A stretch of DNA of 64,000 nt from Ahrensia kielensis DSM 5890 (GTDB taxonomy: Bacteria > Pseudomonadota > Alphaproteobacteria > Rhizobiales > Rhizobiaceae), in contig NZ_KB894528.1 of the NCBI RefSeq assembly GCF_000374465.1, positions 1,105,127-1,169,126 of the forward strand, given 5' to 3'. The first letter of the stretch is position 1. Each line of letters opens with the position of its first letter. The notes under the pieces were generated by a model. The model was not told the DNA's origin. It saw only the letters and a program-made list of their open reading frames with translations, and made no database searches. A program made the position numbers and the translations under genes. Shown here in pieces: positions 1 to 9,291 of the stretch.

Positions 1-993
1 ACGCAGTGCATTTAAGATCGCCAGATCAATCGGATCATCTTTATTCAACTCGCCAAGAGCGCGCTCTTCTATATCATTTTCAAGCACATCCTCTTTCAAG
101 ATGGAGTGCAAACCACCCTTGATGCCATATTTAGGCACATTGCGCGGCACCAACATGAAAGCGCCCATCGGGTTTGCAGGTTCCGGCGGCTGATGAAACA
201 CTTCGATAATTTCACCTTCTGCAACACCAAAAGGAGCACCATTTGCAGGAACCGCATCCGCTTTGATAGCCATATCGATAAACTGAATGGAACGCTTGAT
301 CATCCACTCATATGAAACATTGGCTTCTTTGAAAATAACCGGCTTTGGCAGCAAATATTGCGAACCATTCGCCACCATTCCAACCGGCCCTTGATCATTA
401 ATATAGCCGTCGCTTGAATAAAGATAAGGGCGGATGAAAAAGCTAGTCAGGGAAGCCTCACTGCCTGCCTGTTCAAAAGCTTGCGGCGAAACCAGATAAT
501 CGCTTGGCAGCCAGTGGAAAGCCGCCGCCTGATTGTTGCGATGCATGACATCTGCAATCCGGTAGGCAAGCGTCATAGCGCGCAATGAATCTTGTGTTGA
601 AACAAAATTCTCAGACGTCTCATCGTCAAGATTTGGCACAATATCATAATCATGCAAAGCAAGGTTACGCGCAATCTTCACAAAGCTATGAGCGCTGTGG
701 TTAGCGACACGCTGCTCCGCATCCGGCATCATCATTTTTGTAATAGGTTGCGGAAGACACCCACCGAAGCCTTCAATCGGCAACGGCTTATTCTCTTGAA
801 TAATCGTAATCCGGTAATCACCAACAGTAAAAACGGGCGGCTGGCCCAATTCGGAAATCATATGGCAATCGCCGCGACAACCAAGTAACGCCGCTAAATT
901 CGCGATATGTGCTGTGATTTTTTCAGACGCCAATGGCGAGAAGCGGGTGTGCAACAACACACATTCGATCGAACTAATAGGTTGGATTTCCAT
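1..993 (-). CDS. Uncharacterised protein, 3' part cut by window edge (possible DUF4261-type)
   Basis: An open frame of 331 codons runs on the minus strand from an ATG at 993 to the window edge with no stop, so the C-terminus is missing. It begins MEIQPISSIECVLLHTRF. It has no signal peptide or membrane segment and looks like a soluble cytoplasmic protein. A stretch FHWLPSDYLVSPQAF in the middle recalls the DUF4261 family, but I recognise this only weakly and assign no function. It is followed by a 98-bp gap to the end of the cobalamin operon, which is transcribed the same way but lies upstream of nothing in this gene, so a functional link to B12 is not indicated. Confidence 0.7.
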   Translation of the reverse strand, partial: MEIQPISSIECVLLHTRFSPLASEKITAHIANLAALLGCRGDCHMISELGQPPVFTVGDYRITIIQENKPLPIEGFGGCLPQPITKMMMPDAEQRVANHSAHSFVKIARNLALHDYDIVPNLDDETSENFVSTQDSLRAMTLAYRIADVMHRNNQAAAFHWLPSDYLVSPQAFEQAGSEASLTSFFIRPYLYSSDGYINDQGPVGMVANGSQYLLPKPVIFKEANVSYEWMIKRSIQFIDMAIKADAVPANGAPFGVAEGEIIEVFHQPPEPANPMGAFMLVPRNVPKYGIKGGLHSILKEDVLENDIEERALGELNKDDPIDLAILNALR

Positions 994-1091
994 TTACTTC
1001 CCCCGCGTTCTGCAGAGGAAGTTTAAAATGGGAATATTAAGAATTACAAAATTTAAACAGTAATATTAAAACTGATCACCATAGATTTTGC

Positions 1092-1721
1092 TTACCATTC
1101 CACGCCGATTTGCGCTTTAATACCACTGCGGAAAGGATGCTTGATCAGCTCCATTTCCGTTACAAGATCGGCCGCTTCAATCAATTCTTCTTTTGCATTA
1201 CGGCCAGTTAGAACCACATGCGTCATATGAGGTTTGTGCTCATTCAAGAAACTAACGACTTCATTGATGTCGATGTAATCATAGCGAATAGCAATGTTGA
1301 TTTCATCGAGCAAAACCATGTGATTGCTCTCGTCTAAAATCTCTTCTTTGGCCTTTGCCCACGCTGCTTGGGCCATTTCGATATCGCGTGATTTGTCCTG
1401 TGTTTCCCAAGTAAAGCCTTCGCCCATCGTATGAAAACCACAAACATCTCCAAACTTGGCCAGAATGAGATCGCGCTCGCCGGTGGACATGCCGCCCTTG
1501 ATAAACTGAACAACGCAGCATTTTCGCCCATGCGCAATATTGCGGAAAATCATACCAAATGCCGCTGTGGATTTGCCTTTTCCTTTGCCCGTATGAACAA
1601 TGACAAGGCCTTTTTCATCGGTCTTGGTTGCCATGATTTTATCGCGCGCAGCTTTTTTCTTCGCCATTTTCGCGTTGTGTTTTGCAACATCGTCAACCAC
1701 AGGCTTTTGTTCTTCACTCAT
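1092..1721 (-). CDS. cobO: Cob(I)alamin/corrinoid adenosyltransferase CobO
   Basis: Transfers the 5'-deoxyadenosyl group of ATP to the cobalt of cob(I)yrinic acid a,c-diamide or cobalamin (BtuR/CobO/CobP family), in the cytoplasm. The P-loop GKGKGKST lies at about residues 45-52, and the C-terminus IKAQIGVEW is typical of the family. I chose the ATG at 1721 (209 aa) because GGAG sits 6 bases before it. The longer reading from 1733 would start at TTG and include that Shine-Dalgarno sequence. The stop of cobN is separated from this ATG by one base (TGA T ATG), so the two are translationally coupled. It is the last gene of cobP-cobW-cobN-cobO. Confidence 0.95.
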   Translation of the reverse strand: MSEEQKPVVDDVAKHNAKMAKKKAARDKIMATKTDEKGLVIVHTGKGKGKSTAAFGMIFRNIAHGRKCCVVQFIKGGMSTGERDLILAKFGDVCGFHTMGEGFTWETQDKSRDIEMAQAAWAKAKEEILDESNHMVLLDEINIAIRYDYIDINEVVSFLNEHKPHMTHVVLTGRNAKEELIEAADLVTEMELIKHPFRSGIKAQIGVEW

Positions 1722-1722
1722 A

Positions 1723-4700
1723 TCAAGCTCCAACTATCTCATCTAAATCAAATTTGGCTGAATTGCTGCGCGGCGTCCATAGACCGCGCTCTATTGCTTC
1801 ATTCAGCCGGTCGGCCATTTCACGCAGCGCATCAGGGTTTTTTGCTTCCATAAATTCACGAACAGCATCATCTACCAGAAACGCATTGTAAACAGCATCA
1901 AAATGGTGGTCTTTCACCGCGCCCGTTGTCGCAGCAAAAGCAAACATGTAATCCACTGTTGCCGCCATCTCGAATGCGCCCTTATAACCATGACGCATCA
2001 CGCCTGCGATCCATTTTGGATTGACAACACGCGCACGCACAACACGGCCAATTTCATCTTCTAACGTGCGAATGACAGGCCGTTCAGGGCGCGAATGATC
2101 ATTGTGGTAGACAATAGGCTGCTCGCCTTTGAGGTGCTCTACAGCAGCACTCATACCACCTTCAAACTGATAATAATCATCAGAATCGAGCAAATCATGT
2201 TCGCGGTTATCTTGATTTTGTACAACAGCTTCCACGCTCTTTAGCCGCGTTTCAAAAATGCCGCGCGCGCCTTCGCCTTCAGCCTTCGCACCATAGGCAT
2301 AAGAGCCCCAAACCATATAGGCTTCGGCAAGATCAGCTTTGTCAGCCCATCCCTTTTCATCAATAAGCGCTTGAAGACCAGCGCCATAGGCTCCGGGTTT
2401 TGATCCAAATACGCGGTAGCCGGATTGCGCCTGAGCCGTCACCAAATCCATACCCTTACCGACAAGCGCATGGCACTCTTTTGCCATACGTGCAGCAATC
2501 GGATTGTCAGCTTCATCTTCATCCAATGTGCCAATCGCCCGTATCGCTTTATCAAACAGTGCAATCTGATCGGGGAAAGCATCACGGAAAAAGCCAGATA
2601 TGCGCAAAGTCACATCAACACGTGGCCGTCCGAGCACCGATGTTGGAATAATTTCATAGCCAGTAACACGGCGCGATACGCCGTCCCAAATTGGCTTTGC
2701 TCCGATTAGCGCAAGCGCCTGCGCAATGTCATCACCGCCCGTGCGCATATTGGATGTGCCCCACGCAGTGAGCGCAAAGCTCGTTGGCCATTCGCCATTA
2801 TCCTGCATATAACGCACGATCAAAAGTTCGGCAGATTTTTTGCCGAGCGTCCAAGCTGTTTCAGTTGGAACGGCACGTGTATCAACCGAATAAAAATTCC
2901 GCCCTGTCGGCAAAACATCGGGCCGCCCGCGTGTTGGCGCACCAGACGGTCCAGGTTCAACAAACTGCCCGCCCATCGCGGTCAAAATACCGTCCAGTTC
3001 AGCCTGTCCGCACACCACAACGGAAGGACGAATACGCTGGTTTATTTCTTCAAGAACGTTTCGTGTATTTGTCCATTGGTTTTCACAAGCAGTTTCGCCG
3101 CTCACCAATTGCGCCGCAAAAAGTTCTATGCGCTCAATCGCATCCCCGTTTGTGCGCCAAACATCGTCGCACACCTCCATGAGAATGCGCGGTTTCTCAC
3201 CGTCCCACGGCAGGGCCGGATTGCAATCCAATGGATCAACTCCAAGGGCAAAATCAGTAGCAATTGCCCGCTGCAAACTCGCATCTTTTCCCTCGCCTGC
3301 ACTGCGCGGAACACGTGCCAATGCAACAACCAAATCGGTCAACAAACGGCCTTCTGGTGCAAGGCCAAAAATGTGCAGACCATCACGAATTTGCATCTCT
3401 TTGAGATCACACAGATAAGCATCCAGCTTTTCCAGCGCAGCATCATCACGGTCTTGTTTGGCAATACCCGCATCTTTATCAAGACCGATATCACGCACGA
3501 GTTCGAGTATGTTCTTCTTTAAGAGTTTTAGCCGGCGCGGATCATTTCCAGCAGCATCATAATATTCATCAACCAGCGCCTCTAAATCTTTAAGAGGCCC
3601 ATAGGTTTCGGCGCGTGTGAGCGGCGGGGTCAGATGGTCGATAATAACAGCAGAGGTTCGCCGCTTTGCTTGCGTTCCCTCGCCTGGATCATTGACGATA
3701 AACGGATAAATATGCGGCAATGGGCCAAACACAGCTTCTGGATAACAGGTTTGAGAAAGCGCCAAAGCCTTGCCCGGCAACCATTCCAGATTGCCATGTT
3801 TACCCATGTGAACGACCGCATGCGCACCATAGATTTCGCGCAGATAAATGTAGAACGCCAGATAACCATGCGGCGGCACAAGATCCGGCGAATGGTAGCT
3901 TTCTTTCGGATCAATATTATAGCCGCGTGCGGGCTGGATGCCGATAAGCGTTTCACCAAAGCGCGCAAGCGGTAGCGCAAATTTACCATCGACAAAGAAC
4001 GGATCATTTTCTGGCGCACCCCAGCGCGCAGCGACTTCATCTTGAATCTGAACGGGAAGTTTTGCGAACATCTCCTTGTATTGATTAAAGGAAATCGTTT
4101 CGCGAATTTCCCGCACATCAACAGCAGCATTTGTTGGGCCCGCCCGCAAATGATCGATCAACGCATCGCCATCAACAGGTATATCACCAACATTATACCC
4201 CGCATCACGCATTGCGCGCAGCACCTCAACTGTTCCAGCGGGCGTATCAAGGCCGACACCATTGGCTAGGCGCCCATCGCGGTTAGGATAGTTCGCCAAC
4301 ACAATGGCGATGTGTTTGTCTTCATTCTGAGTACGCTTGAGCCGCGCCCAATTGGCCGCAAGATCAGCGACAAAATCAACACGGTCAGCAACTGGCTTAT
4401 GAGCAACGATATTACATTCCACACGCTCATTAAACGCGTCGGCAGATTTGAAAGAAATAGCCCGCGACAACACCCGCCCATCGACCTCAGGCAGGGCAAC
4501 ATTCATCGCCAAATCGCGTGAATTTAACCCTTGGGTAGAAGCTGTCCATGTTGCCTCATCTGAGCTTGAGAGCACGACTTGAAGCACCGGCGCGCCGGTG
4601 GATTCAAGCACCGTTTTCTTGCGGTCTGCACCGGGCGTAGAAACCGCAAATCCGGTCGCGTTTAAAACAACATCTGGCGCATGTTTTTCAAACAATTGCG

Positions 4701-5418
4701 CAACAGTCGCAACGCTCACCTCGTCCTTAAGGCTGGATATATAAATCGGTAACGGGCGAACACCGCGTTCTTGCAGTGCTTTACAAAGCGCATGAATGGG
4801 TGCCGTTTGCCCCGACTGCAACAAGGCACGATAGAAGATAATTGCTGCAGTCGGTTGATCTTGTTCGCTTGTATAAAACGCGCCGAACAGCCCAGCTTTG
4901 AGTAGCGGACGCGCTTCTTCATCAATCGGCTGACCATCCACGATTGATTGGCAAGCACCTAAAAAGCTTTGCGCATTCGATGCCCCGCCCTGCACGAGAA
5001 ACTGCCACAGCGCCCAATAATCGGAAACTGAAATAGTCGATAAATCAGCAAGCTCAGCATCTGGCTTATCATCGCCGGGCAATAGAGCGATGCGAACCCC
5101 ATGTTGCTGCGCCGCCATCATCAGCGCTTCAACACCATAATTCCAATAGGTTTTCCCGCCAAGAAGACGCGCAACGATAAGCTTTGCTTTATTGCCCGTT
5201 CGCTCCATCCATGCATCAATCGACATTGGATGCTTGAGTTGAAGCATATTGGCTAATCGAAGACTATCGCACGCGGTCGCATCTGCAGCTTCCGAAAGGC
5301 TCGCAAGTTCGGTATCAGCAGAAGATAAAAAGCAAATATCTGCGGGCGACTGACCAAGATCAATCGCCTCCCCATCGCCATCCGTTAGCGAGCCTTTTTG
5401 CGCCAGCAATAAATGCAT
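1723..5418 (-). CDS. cobN: Cobaltochelatase subunit CobN
   Basis: Large (1231 aa) subunit of the ATP-dependent aerobic cobaltochelatase CobNST, which inserts Co2+ into hydrogenobyrinic acid a,c-diamide. It shares the CobN/magnesium-chelatase H-subunit fold. Length is close to the usual CobN size, and family-like blocks are seen at HMGKHGNLEWLPGKALALS and GTSNMRTGGDDIAQAL. The frame is uninterrupted. It starts 6 bases after cobW ends and stops one base before cobO. CobS and CobT are not in the window and must lie elsewhere. Presence of CobN implies the oxygen-dependent B12 route. Regulation is probably through the riboswitch ahead of cobP. Confidence 0.97.
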   Translation of the reverse strand: MHLLLAQKGSLTDGDGEAIDLGQSPADICFLSSADTELASLSEAADATACDSLRLANMLQLKHPMSIDAWMERTGNKAKLIVARLLGGKTYWNYGVEALMMAAQQHGVRIALLPGDDKPDAELADLSTISVSDYWALWQFLVQGGASNAQSFLGACQSIVDGQPIDEEARPLLKAGLFGAFYTSEQDQPTAAIIFYRALLQSGQTAPIHALCKALQERGVRPLPIYISSLKDEVSVATVAQLFEKHAPDVVLNATGFAVSTPGADRKKTVLESTGAPVLQVVLSSSDEATWTASTQGLNSRDLAMNVALPEVDGRVLSRAISFKSADAFNERVECNIVAHKPVADRVDFVADLAANWARLKRTQNEDKHIAIVLANYPNRDGRLANGVGLDTPAGTVEVLRAMRDAGYNVGDIPVDGDALIDHLRAGPTNAAVDVREIRETISFNQYKEMFAKLPVQIQDEVAARWGAPENDPFFVDGKFALPLARFGETLIGIQPARGYNIDPKESYHSPDLVPPHGYLAFYIYLREIYGAHAVVHMGKHGNLEWLPGKALALSQTCYPEAVFGPLPHIYPFIVNDPGEGTQAKRRTSAVIIDHLTPPLTRAETYGPLKDLEALVDEYYDAAGNDPRRLKLLKKNILELVRDIGLDKDAGIAKQDRDDAALEKLDAYLCDLKEMQIRDGLHIFGLAPEGRLLTDLVVALARVPRSAGEGKDASLQRAIATDFALGVDPLDCNPALPWDGEKPRILMEVCDDVWRTNGDAIERIELFAAQLVSGETACENQWTNTRNVLEEINQRIRPSVVVCGQAELDGILTAMGGQFVEPGPSGAPTRGRPDVLPTGRNFYSVDTRAVPTETAWTLGKKSAELLIVRYMQDNGEWPTSFALTAWGTSNMRTGGDDIAQALALIGAKPIWDGVSRRVTGYEIIPTSVLGRPRVDVTLRISGFFRDAFPDQIALFDKAIRAIGTLDEDEADNPIAARMAKECHALVGKGMDLVTAQAQSGYRVFGSKPGAYGAGLQALIDEKGWADKADLAEAYMVWGSYAYGAKAEGEGARGIFETRLKSVEAVVQNQDNREHDLLDSDDYYQFEGGMSAAVEHLKGEQPIVYHNDHSRPERPVIRTLEDEIGRVVRARVVNPKWIAGVMRHGYKGAFEMAATVDYMFAFAATTGAVKDHHFDAVYNAFLVDDAVREFMEAKNPDALREMADRLNEAIERGLWTPRSNSAKFDLDEIVGA

Positions 5419-5424
5419 GTTGGA

Positions 5425-6474
5425 TTAAGCCGCAGCTTTGATTTCGGCAGCAATTGCGGCCTGATCCAGATCATGCAAACCAATAACCACCAAACGTGAT
5501 GAAGGCGTTTCGTCTGTCTGCCAAGCACGATCAAAATAAGTCTCAATACGCTGCCCAACAGCTTGAACAACCAAACGCATCGGCTTGCCCGGAACAGCAC
5601 AGAAACCTTTCAATCGAAGCACATCATGAGCCGCAATGATTATTTTAAGCCCAGCAATAAACTTTTCCGTATCGGCAATTTCGCCTGTCTCAACAACAAA
5701 GCTTTCAAACTCATCATGGTCGTGCTCATGACCATCCGCATGGTGAATTTCATGATGAGACTTACGGTTTTCAATCTCGCCCTCTGTCGCCGAACCAAGT
5801 CCAAGCAGCACTTCAATTGGCAATTCGCCATGTTTAGCAGACACTATTTTGAGCGCGCGATCTGTTTGGCTTTGAACAATGGCCACCACAGCCTCAAGAC
5901 GGTCAGCATCAATCAAGTCTGATTTATTCAACACGATCATATCTGCGGCACGGATTTGGTCTTCGAACAATTCTTCAAGCGGGCTTTCATGATCTAGCTC
6001 TTCGTCAGCCGCACGTTGTGCATCCAACTTATCATGATCATGCGCAAAGCGCCCTTCAGATACAGCAGCAGCATCAATCACAGTGATAACACCATCGACA
6101 GTGACCTGCGTTTTGATTTCTGGCCAGTTAAAGGCTGCAACAAGCGGCTGCGGCAGCGCCAGACCAGACGTTTCAATGATAATGTGGTCAGGGCGGTTTT
6201 CACGCTCCAACAATTTTTCCATTGTTGGAATAAAATCGTCCGCAACGGTACAGCAGATACAACCATTGTTCAGCTCAACAATGTCATCTTCGGTGCATGT
6301 ATCGATGCCGCAGCCTTTCAGCACATCGCCGTCAACGCCAAGGTCACCAAATTCATTGATAATCAGCGCAATGCGCTTGCCATTAGCGTTTTGCAGCAGA
6401 TTGCGGATCATTGTTGTTTTACCTGCCCCTAAAAACCCAGTAATCACGGTGGCAGGAATTTTTGCGTTCAACAT
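5425..6474 (-). CDS. cobW: Cobalamin biosynthesis GTPase/metallochaperone CobW
   Basis: G3E-family P-loop GTPase (349 aa) thought to deliver cobalt to the CobNST chelatase. The sequence shows GFLGAGKTT at residues 13-21, the metal-binding GCICC motif at about 71-75, the G-protein NKSD motif, and a His/Asp-rich segment (KSHHEIHHADGHEHDHDEF) at about 238-256. It then has the CobW C-terminal domain. The His-rich run is typical of metal-handling members. It lies between cobP (3-base gap) and cobN (6-base gap), which supports the cobalt role over the zinc-chaperone role of other COG0523 proteins. Confidence 0.95.
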   Translation of the reverse strand: MLNAKIPATVITGFLGAGKTTMIRNLLQNANGKRIALIINEFGDLGVDGDVLKGCGIDTCTEDDIVELNNGCICCTVADDFIPTMEKLLERENRPDHIIIETSGLALPQPLVAAFNWPEIKTQVTVDGVITVIDAAAVSEGRFAHDHDKLDAQRAADEELDHESPLEELFEDQIRAADMIVLNKSDLIDADRLEAVVAIVQSQTDRALKIVSAKHGELPIEVLLGLGSATEGEIENRKSHHEIHHADGHEHDHDEFESFVVETGEIADTEKFIAGLKIIIAAHDVLRLKGFCAVPGKPMRLVVQAVGQRIETYFDRAWQTDETPSSRLVVIGLHDLDQAAIAAEIKAAA

Positions 6475-6477
6475 AGT

Positions 6478-7017
6478 TTAGCCCTTCATTTTCAGCGGTA
6501 ATCCCGCTGCGATAAAATAAACTTCATCCGCCATAGCGGCTATTTCTTGGTGTAGTCGTCCAGCGTGATCGCGAAACGCGCGCGCCATGTCGTTTTCAGG
6601 CACAATGCCCAGCCCAACCTCATTGCTGACAAGTACGACCGGCGCTTTCATGTCGCTCAATGCTGAGCGCAATATTTGCGAACGCGCCGCAATATCGGCT
6701 TGTCCCATCATAAGGTTGGTCACCCATAAGGTGAGGCAATCCACAAGAATGATATGATTTTCACCATCGGCCTCTAGCAGTGCAGCTTCCAGATCATCAG
6801 GTGCTTCAATATTAGTCCAGCCAGCGGTTCGTCGCTCTTTGTGCATATCAATGCGCGCGCGCATTTCCTCATCCCAGATTTGCGCCGTTGCAATGTAATG
6901 AGGTGAAAGACCGCTCTTTAAGACGAGTTTTTCGGCAAATGTAGATTTACCCGAGCGCGCACCGCCCAAAACAAGCGTTACTCGACCTTTTGTCTCAAAA
7001 TTAGAAGCTGCGCTCAT
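6478..7017 (-). CDS. cobP: Bifunctional adenosylcobinamide kinase/guanylyltransferase CobP (CobU)
   Basis: Phosphorylates adenosylcobinamide and then transfers GMP to give adenosylcobinamide-GDP in nucleotide-loop assembly. It is 179 aa, the normal family length. The P-loop GGARSGKS lies at about residues 18-25, and [12 protein letters not shown] and the [11 protein letters not shown] motif are conserved in CobU/CobP. It is the first gene of the cobP-cobW-cobN-cobO operon and sits directly downstream of the cobalamin riboswitch, so it should be repressed by adenosylcobalamin. Confidence 0.96.
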   Translation of the reverse strand: MSAASNFETKGRVTLVLGGARSGKSTFAEKLVLKSGLSPHYIATAQIWDEEMRARIDMHKERRTAGWTNIEAPDDLEAALLEADGENHIILVDCLTLWVTNLMMGQADIAARSQILRSALSDMKAPVVLVSNEVGLGIVPENDMARAFRDHAGRLHQEIAAMADEVYFIAAGLPLKMKG

Positions 7018-7147
7018 GTCCGGTTCATCTCATTGCGTTTCATAGCAAGCGCATTGAACGAACCTAAAGGTGAAGACTGCCAGCACAAACCAACTGCCTA
7101 CACATCTGGCCCGATACAGGACGCCCGCCCTATCAGATCAATCGCAA

Positions 7148-7312
7148 AGGCAGGTCTCCTGGCTCATGGTTTATCCGGCACATCTACCTTCCCGGGCTAT
7201 CCCAGTGGTGTCTCATAAAGACGCGGTGTGCTTACCATTCTACAGTCGCGGGGTCGGCAGTGATAAAGGCGCCCGATTTGGGTTCGCCTGTCACATTCCC
7301 TTTTCATCCAAA
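7148..7312 (-). promoter_or_regulatory. Cobalamin (AdoCbl) riboswitch
   Basis: On the minus strand the leader contains AAAAGGGAA, an internal CACCACTGGG core and the 3' B12-box GAGCCAGGAGACCTGCC (plus-strand 7149-7165). These are the hallmarks of the cobalamin riboswitch family. It lies about 130 bases upstream of cobP, so it should lower expression of cobP-cobW-cobN-cobO when adenosylcobalamin is plentiful. Boundaries are approximate. Confidence 0.93.
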
Positions 7313-7329
7313 AATGCATAAGCATTTTT
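7309..7329 (-). terminator. Weak hairpin after cobQ
   Basis: AAAATGC and GCATTTT arms around a 4-base loop are followed on the minus strand by a short T run (GCATTTTTGG). It lies between the end of cobQ and the riboswitch, so it may end the cobQ transcript. The stem is AT-rich and the call is tentative. Confidence 0.35.
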
Positions 7330-7376
7330 AGAACCATTGCACGCCAACATTAGGTCTTTGTTGCAAGCAACGTCAA

Positions 7377-8870
7377 TCAAATTGAAGAGGGTAAGGCAGT
7401 TTTCTGTTCATAGCGTTTGGCAACAGCCAGCATCGCATCAATATCCAGCAATTGTTCTAAGCGTTCTGCAAGATCATCAAGCGTCTTTTCAACACTGTCC
7501 AAATGGTTGCCGCCAGCTGAAGCAATACCGAAGCTGGCTAGCCAAGCACGCCGAAACGCACCATTATCAAAAAAACCATGAAGATAAGTGCCCATTATCT
7601 TTCCATCCGCACTCATAGCGCCATCGGCACGTCCATCAATTATGCTTGTCGGACGCTGACAATCCGCACCAGACGTTTCACCAATATGAATTTCATAGCC
7701 CGTCAATGGTACGTCAAACACCGGACTATGTGCACTCACATTGCGCACATTCTTCTTTTGCAACATGATCGTTTCAATATCCAACAAGCCAAGCCCATCA
7801 ATGGTGCAAGCAGCGCCCTCAATACCATTGGGATCAGCGATCTTCAGCCCGAGCATTTGATAGCCGCCGCAAATACCAACAATATGCCCGCCGCGCTTTG
7901 CGTGCGCATATAATTGAACATCCCATCCATTTGCGCGTAGACACGTCAAATCAGCAATGGTTGACTTAGAACCGGGCAAGATAACGATTTGCGAGTCGGC
8001 AGGAATAGCCTCACCCTTGCGAATGAAATGAACATCCACATCATCCTCGGCAATCAGCGGATCAAAATCATCAAAGTTGGAAATACGGTCCGTGACCAGC
8101 ACCGCGACTTGCAAAGCCTTGCCTGATGCAGCCCGTACCAATGTCTCCAGCGCCACAGAATCTTCCGCTGGCAGCTTTCCAGCCTCTGCAAGCCAGGGCA
8201 CAACACCAAATCCGCGCCAACCTGTAAATTCGGTGATGGCCGTTAAACCATCATCAAACAACGAAACATCGCCGCGAAACTTATTGATAAGAAAACCTGC
8301 GATCATAGCGCGGTCTTGATCTGGTAAAATTGTGTGTGTTCCTACAAGCGAAGCAATCACGCCGCCCCGATCAACATCGCCAACCAATATAACAGGTACA
8401 TTTGCACGGGTCGCAAATCCCATATTGGCAATGTCTCCAGCGCGTAAATTGATTTCAGCTGGTGAACCTGCACCTTCGACAACAACAATGTCTGCTTGTT
8501 GCTTGAGTGTCTCAAAACTATCCAAAACGGCGCCGAGTAATTTGGGTTTTAGTTTTTGATAATCCCGCCCCTTTGCGCTTCCGGTTACCTTACCGTGCAC
8601 AACGACTTGACTGCCAACTTCCGATTGCGGCTTTAACAATACGGGGTTCATGTGAATACTGGGCGCGACACCGCACGCCAGCGCTTGCAACCACTGCGCT
8701 CGTCCGATCTCACCGCCATCATCGGCAACAGCTGCATTGTTCGACATGTTTTGCGGCTTAAAGGGACGAACTTTCATGCCGCGATTTTTAAGCGCACGAC
8801 AAAGGCCAGCAACCAATACGGTCTTGCCAACATCCGAGCCTGTACCCTGCAACATAATAGAAAGTGTCAT
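7377..8870 (-). CDS. cobQ: Cobyric acid synthase CobQ
   Basis: Glutamine- and ATP-dependent amidase that adds four amide groups to adenosylcobyrinic acid a,c-diamide, giving cobyric acid. The N-terminal dethiobiotin-synthetase-like ATPase domain has GTGSDVGKT at residues 9-17, followed by VRPFKPQNMSNN. The C-terminal class I glutamine amidotransferase domain carries the nucleophile motif GICGGYQMLG, and YLHGFFDN near the end. I placed the start at the ATG at 8870 (497 aa, usual size about 485). An upstream in-frame extension to 8966 encodes residues unlike the family. It is transcribed in the same direction as the cobP operon but is separated from it by the riboswitch. Confidence 0.95.
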   Translation of the reverse strand: MTLSIMLQGTGSDVGKTVLVAGLCRALKNRGMKVRPFKPQNMSNNAAVADDGGEIGRAQWLQALACGVAPSIHMNPVLLKPQSEVGSQVVVHGKVTGSAKGRDYQKLKPKLLGAVLDSFETLKQQADIVVVEGAGSPAEINLRAGDIANMGFATRANVPVILVGDVDRGGVIASLVGTHTILPDQDRAMIAGFLINKFRGDVSLFDDGLTAITEFTGWRGFGVVPWLAEAGKLPAEDSVALETLVRAASGKALQVAVLVTDRISNFDDFDPLIAEDDVDVHFIRKGEAIPADSQIVILPGSKSTIADLTCLRANGWDVQLYAHAKRGGHIVGICGGYQMLGLKIADPNGIEGAACTIDGLGLLDIETIMLQKKNVRNVSAHSPVFDVPLTGYEIHIGETSGADCQRPTSIIDGRADGAMSADGKIMGTYLHGFFDNGAFRRAWLASFGIASAGGNHLDSVEKTLDDLAERLEQLLDIDAMLAVAKRYEQKTALPSSI

Positions 8871-8971
8871 GATAATCGCGTAGCTCAATTTATCATGAGC
8901 GAAAAGCGCAAATATATATTGCCGTAGAGATGACGCAGCGGCACATAAATTTCTTGCGCACTTCATTTAAA

Positions 8972-9010
8972 GTAAAAAACCGCATCGCAACTATGTGTTG
9001 CAATGCGGTT
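8972..9010 (-). terminator. Intrinsic terminator upstream of cobQ
   Basis: A long stem (AACCGCAT... with ...ATGCGGTT, one internal mismatch) is followed on the minus strand by TTTTTTACTTT. It ends whatever is transcribed from about 9.1 kb toward cobQ. Confidence 0.75.
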
Positions 9011-9105
9011 AGTACTCAAAACTTACCACAAATACGCTGTGGCGAAATTCTCTCCGGTACGCAGTACCTGATCCGGAGCAGGCTGTATTGAACGCCTTGC
9101 CTCAC
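8972..9105 (-). ncRNA. Putative small RNA or cobQ leader with three hairpins
   Basis: The 421 bases between cobQ and the lipoprotein gene hold no convincing ORF but are strongly structured. Read on the minus strand there is a hairpin CTCCGG...CCGGAG with an inner GTAC pair (9077-9052), a second hairpin CCACA...TGTGG (9043-9027), then an intrinsic terminator (9010-8978). Three stem-loops ending in a terminator within about 130 nt resemble trans-acting alphaproteobacterial sRNAs. It could instead be an attenuator for cobQ, whose ATG is about 100 bases further on. I could not match it to a named RNA family; it lacks cobalamin-riboswitch cores. The 5' end is a guess. Confidence 0.45.
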
Positions 9106-9291
9106 ATCTATAAACACACATCGTTACCACGAGGTTATTGAGACCTTAACCAAGTCTAAATTTTGCACTTTTTATGACTTTTTTTGTTTACACTTTTTAA
9201 CGATTTCCACAATCATCTGCGCATCATGCAATTCTTACATTGATATTGTCAGGCAAGTGCTGAATGCTCTTGAAGAATCAAAGGAGCTTCG

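Noticed and set aside
8972-9105. 6S RNA or a second cobalamin riboswitch
   Set aside because: The ends do not pair as in 6S RNA, and no GCCACTG or B12-box core is present.
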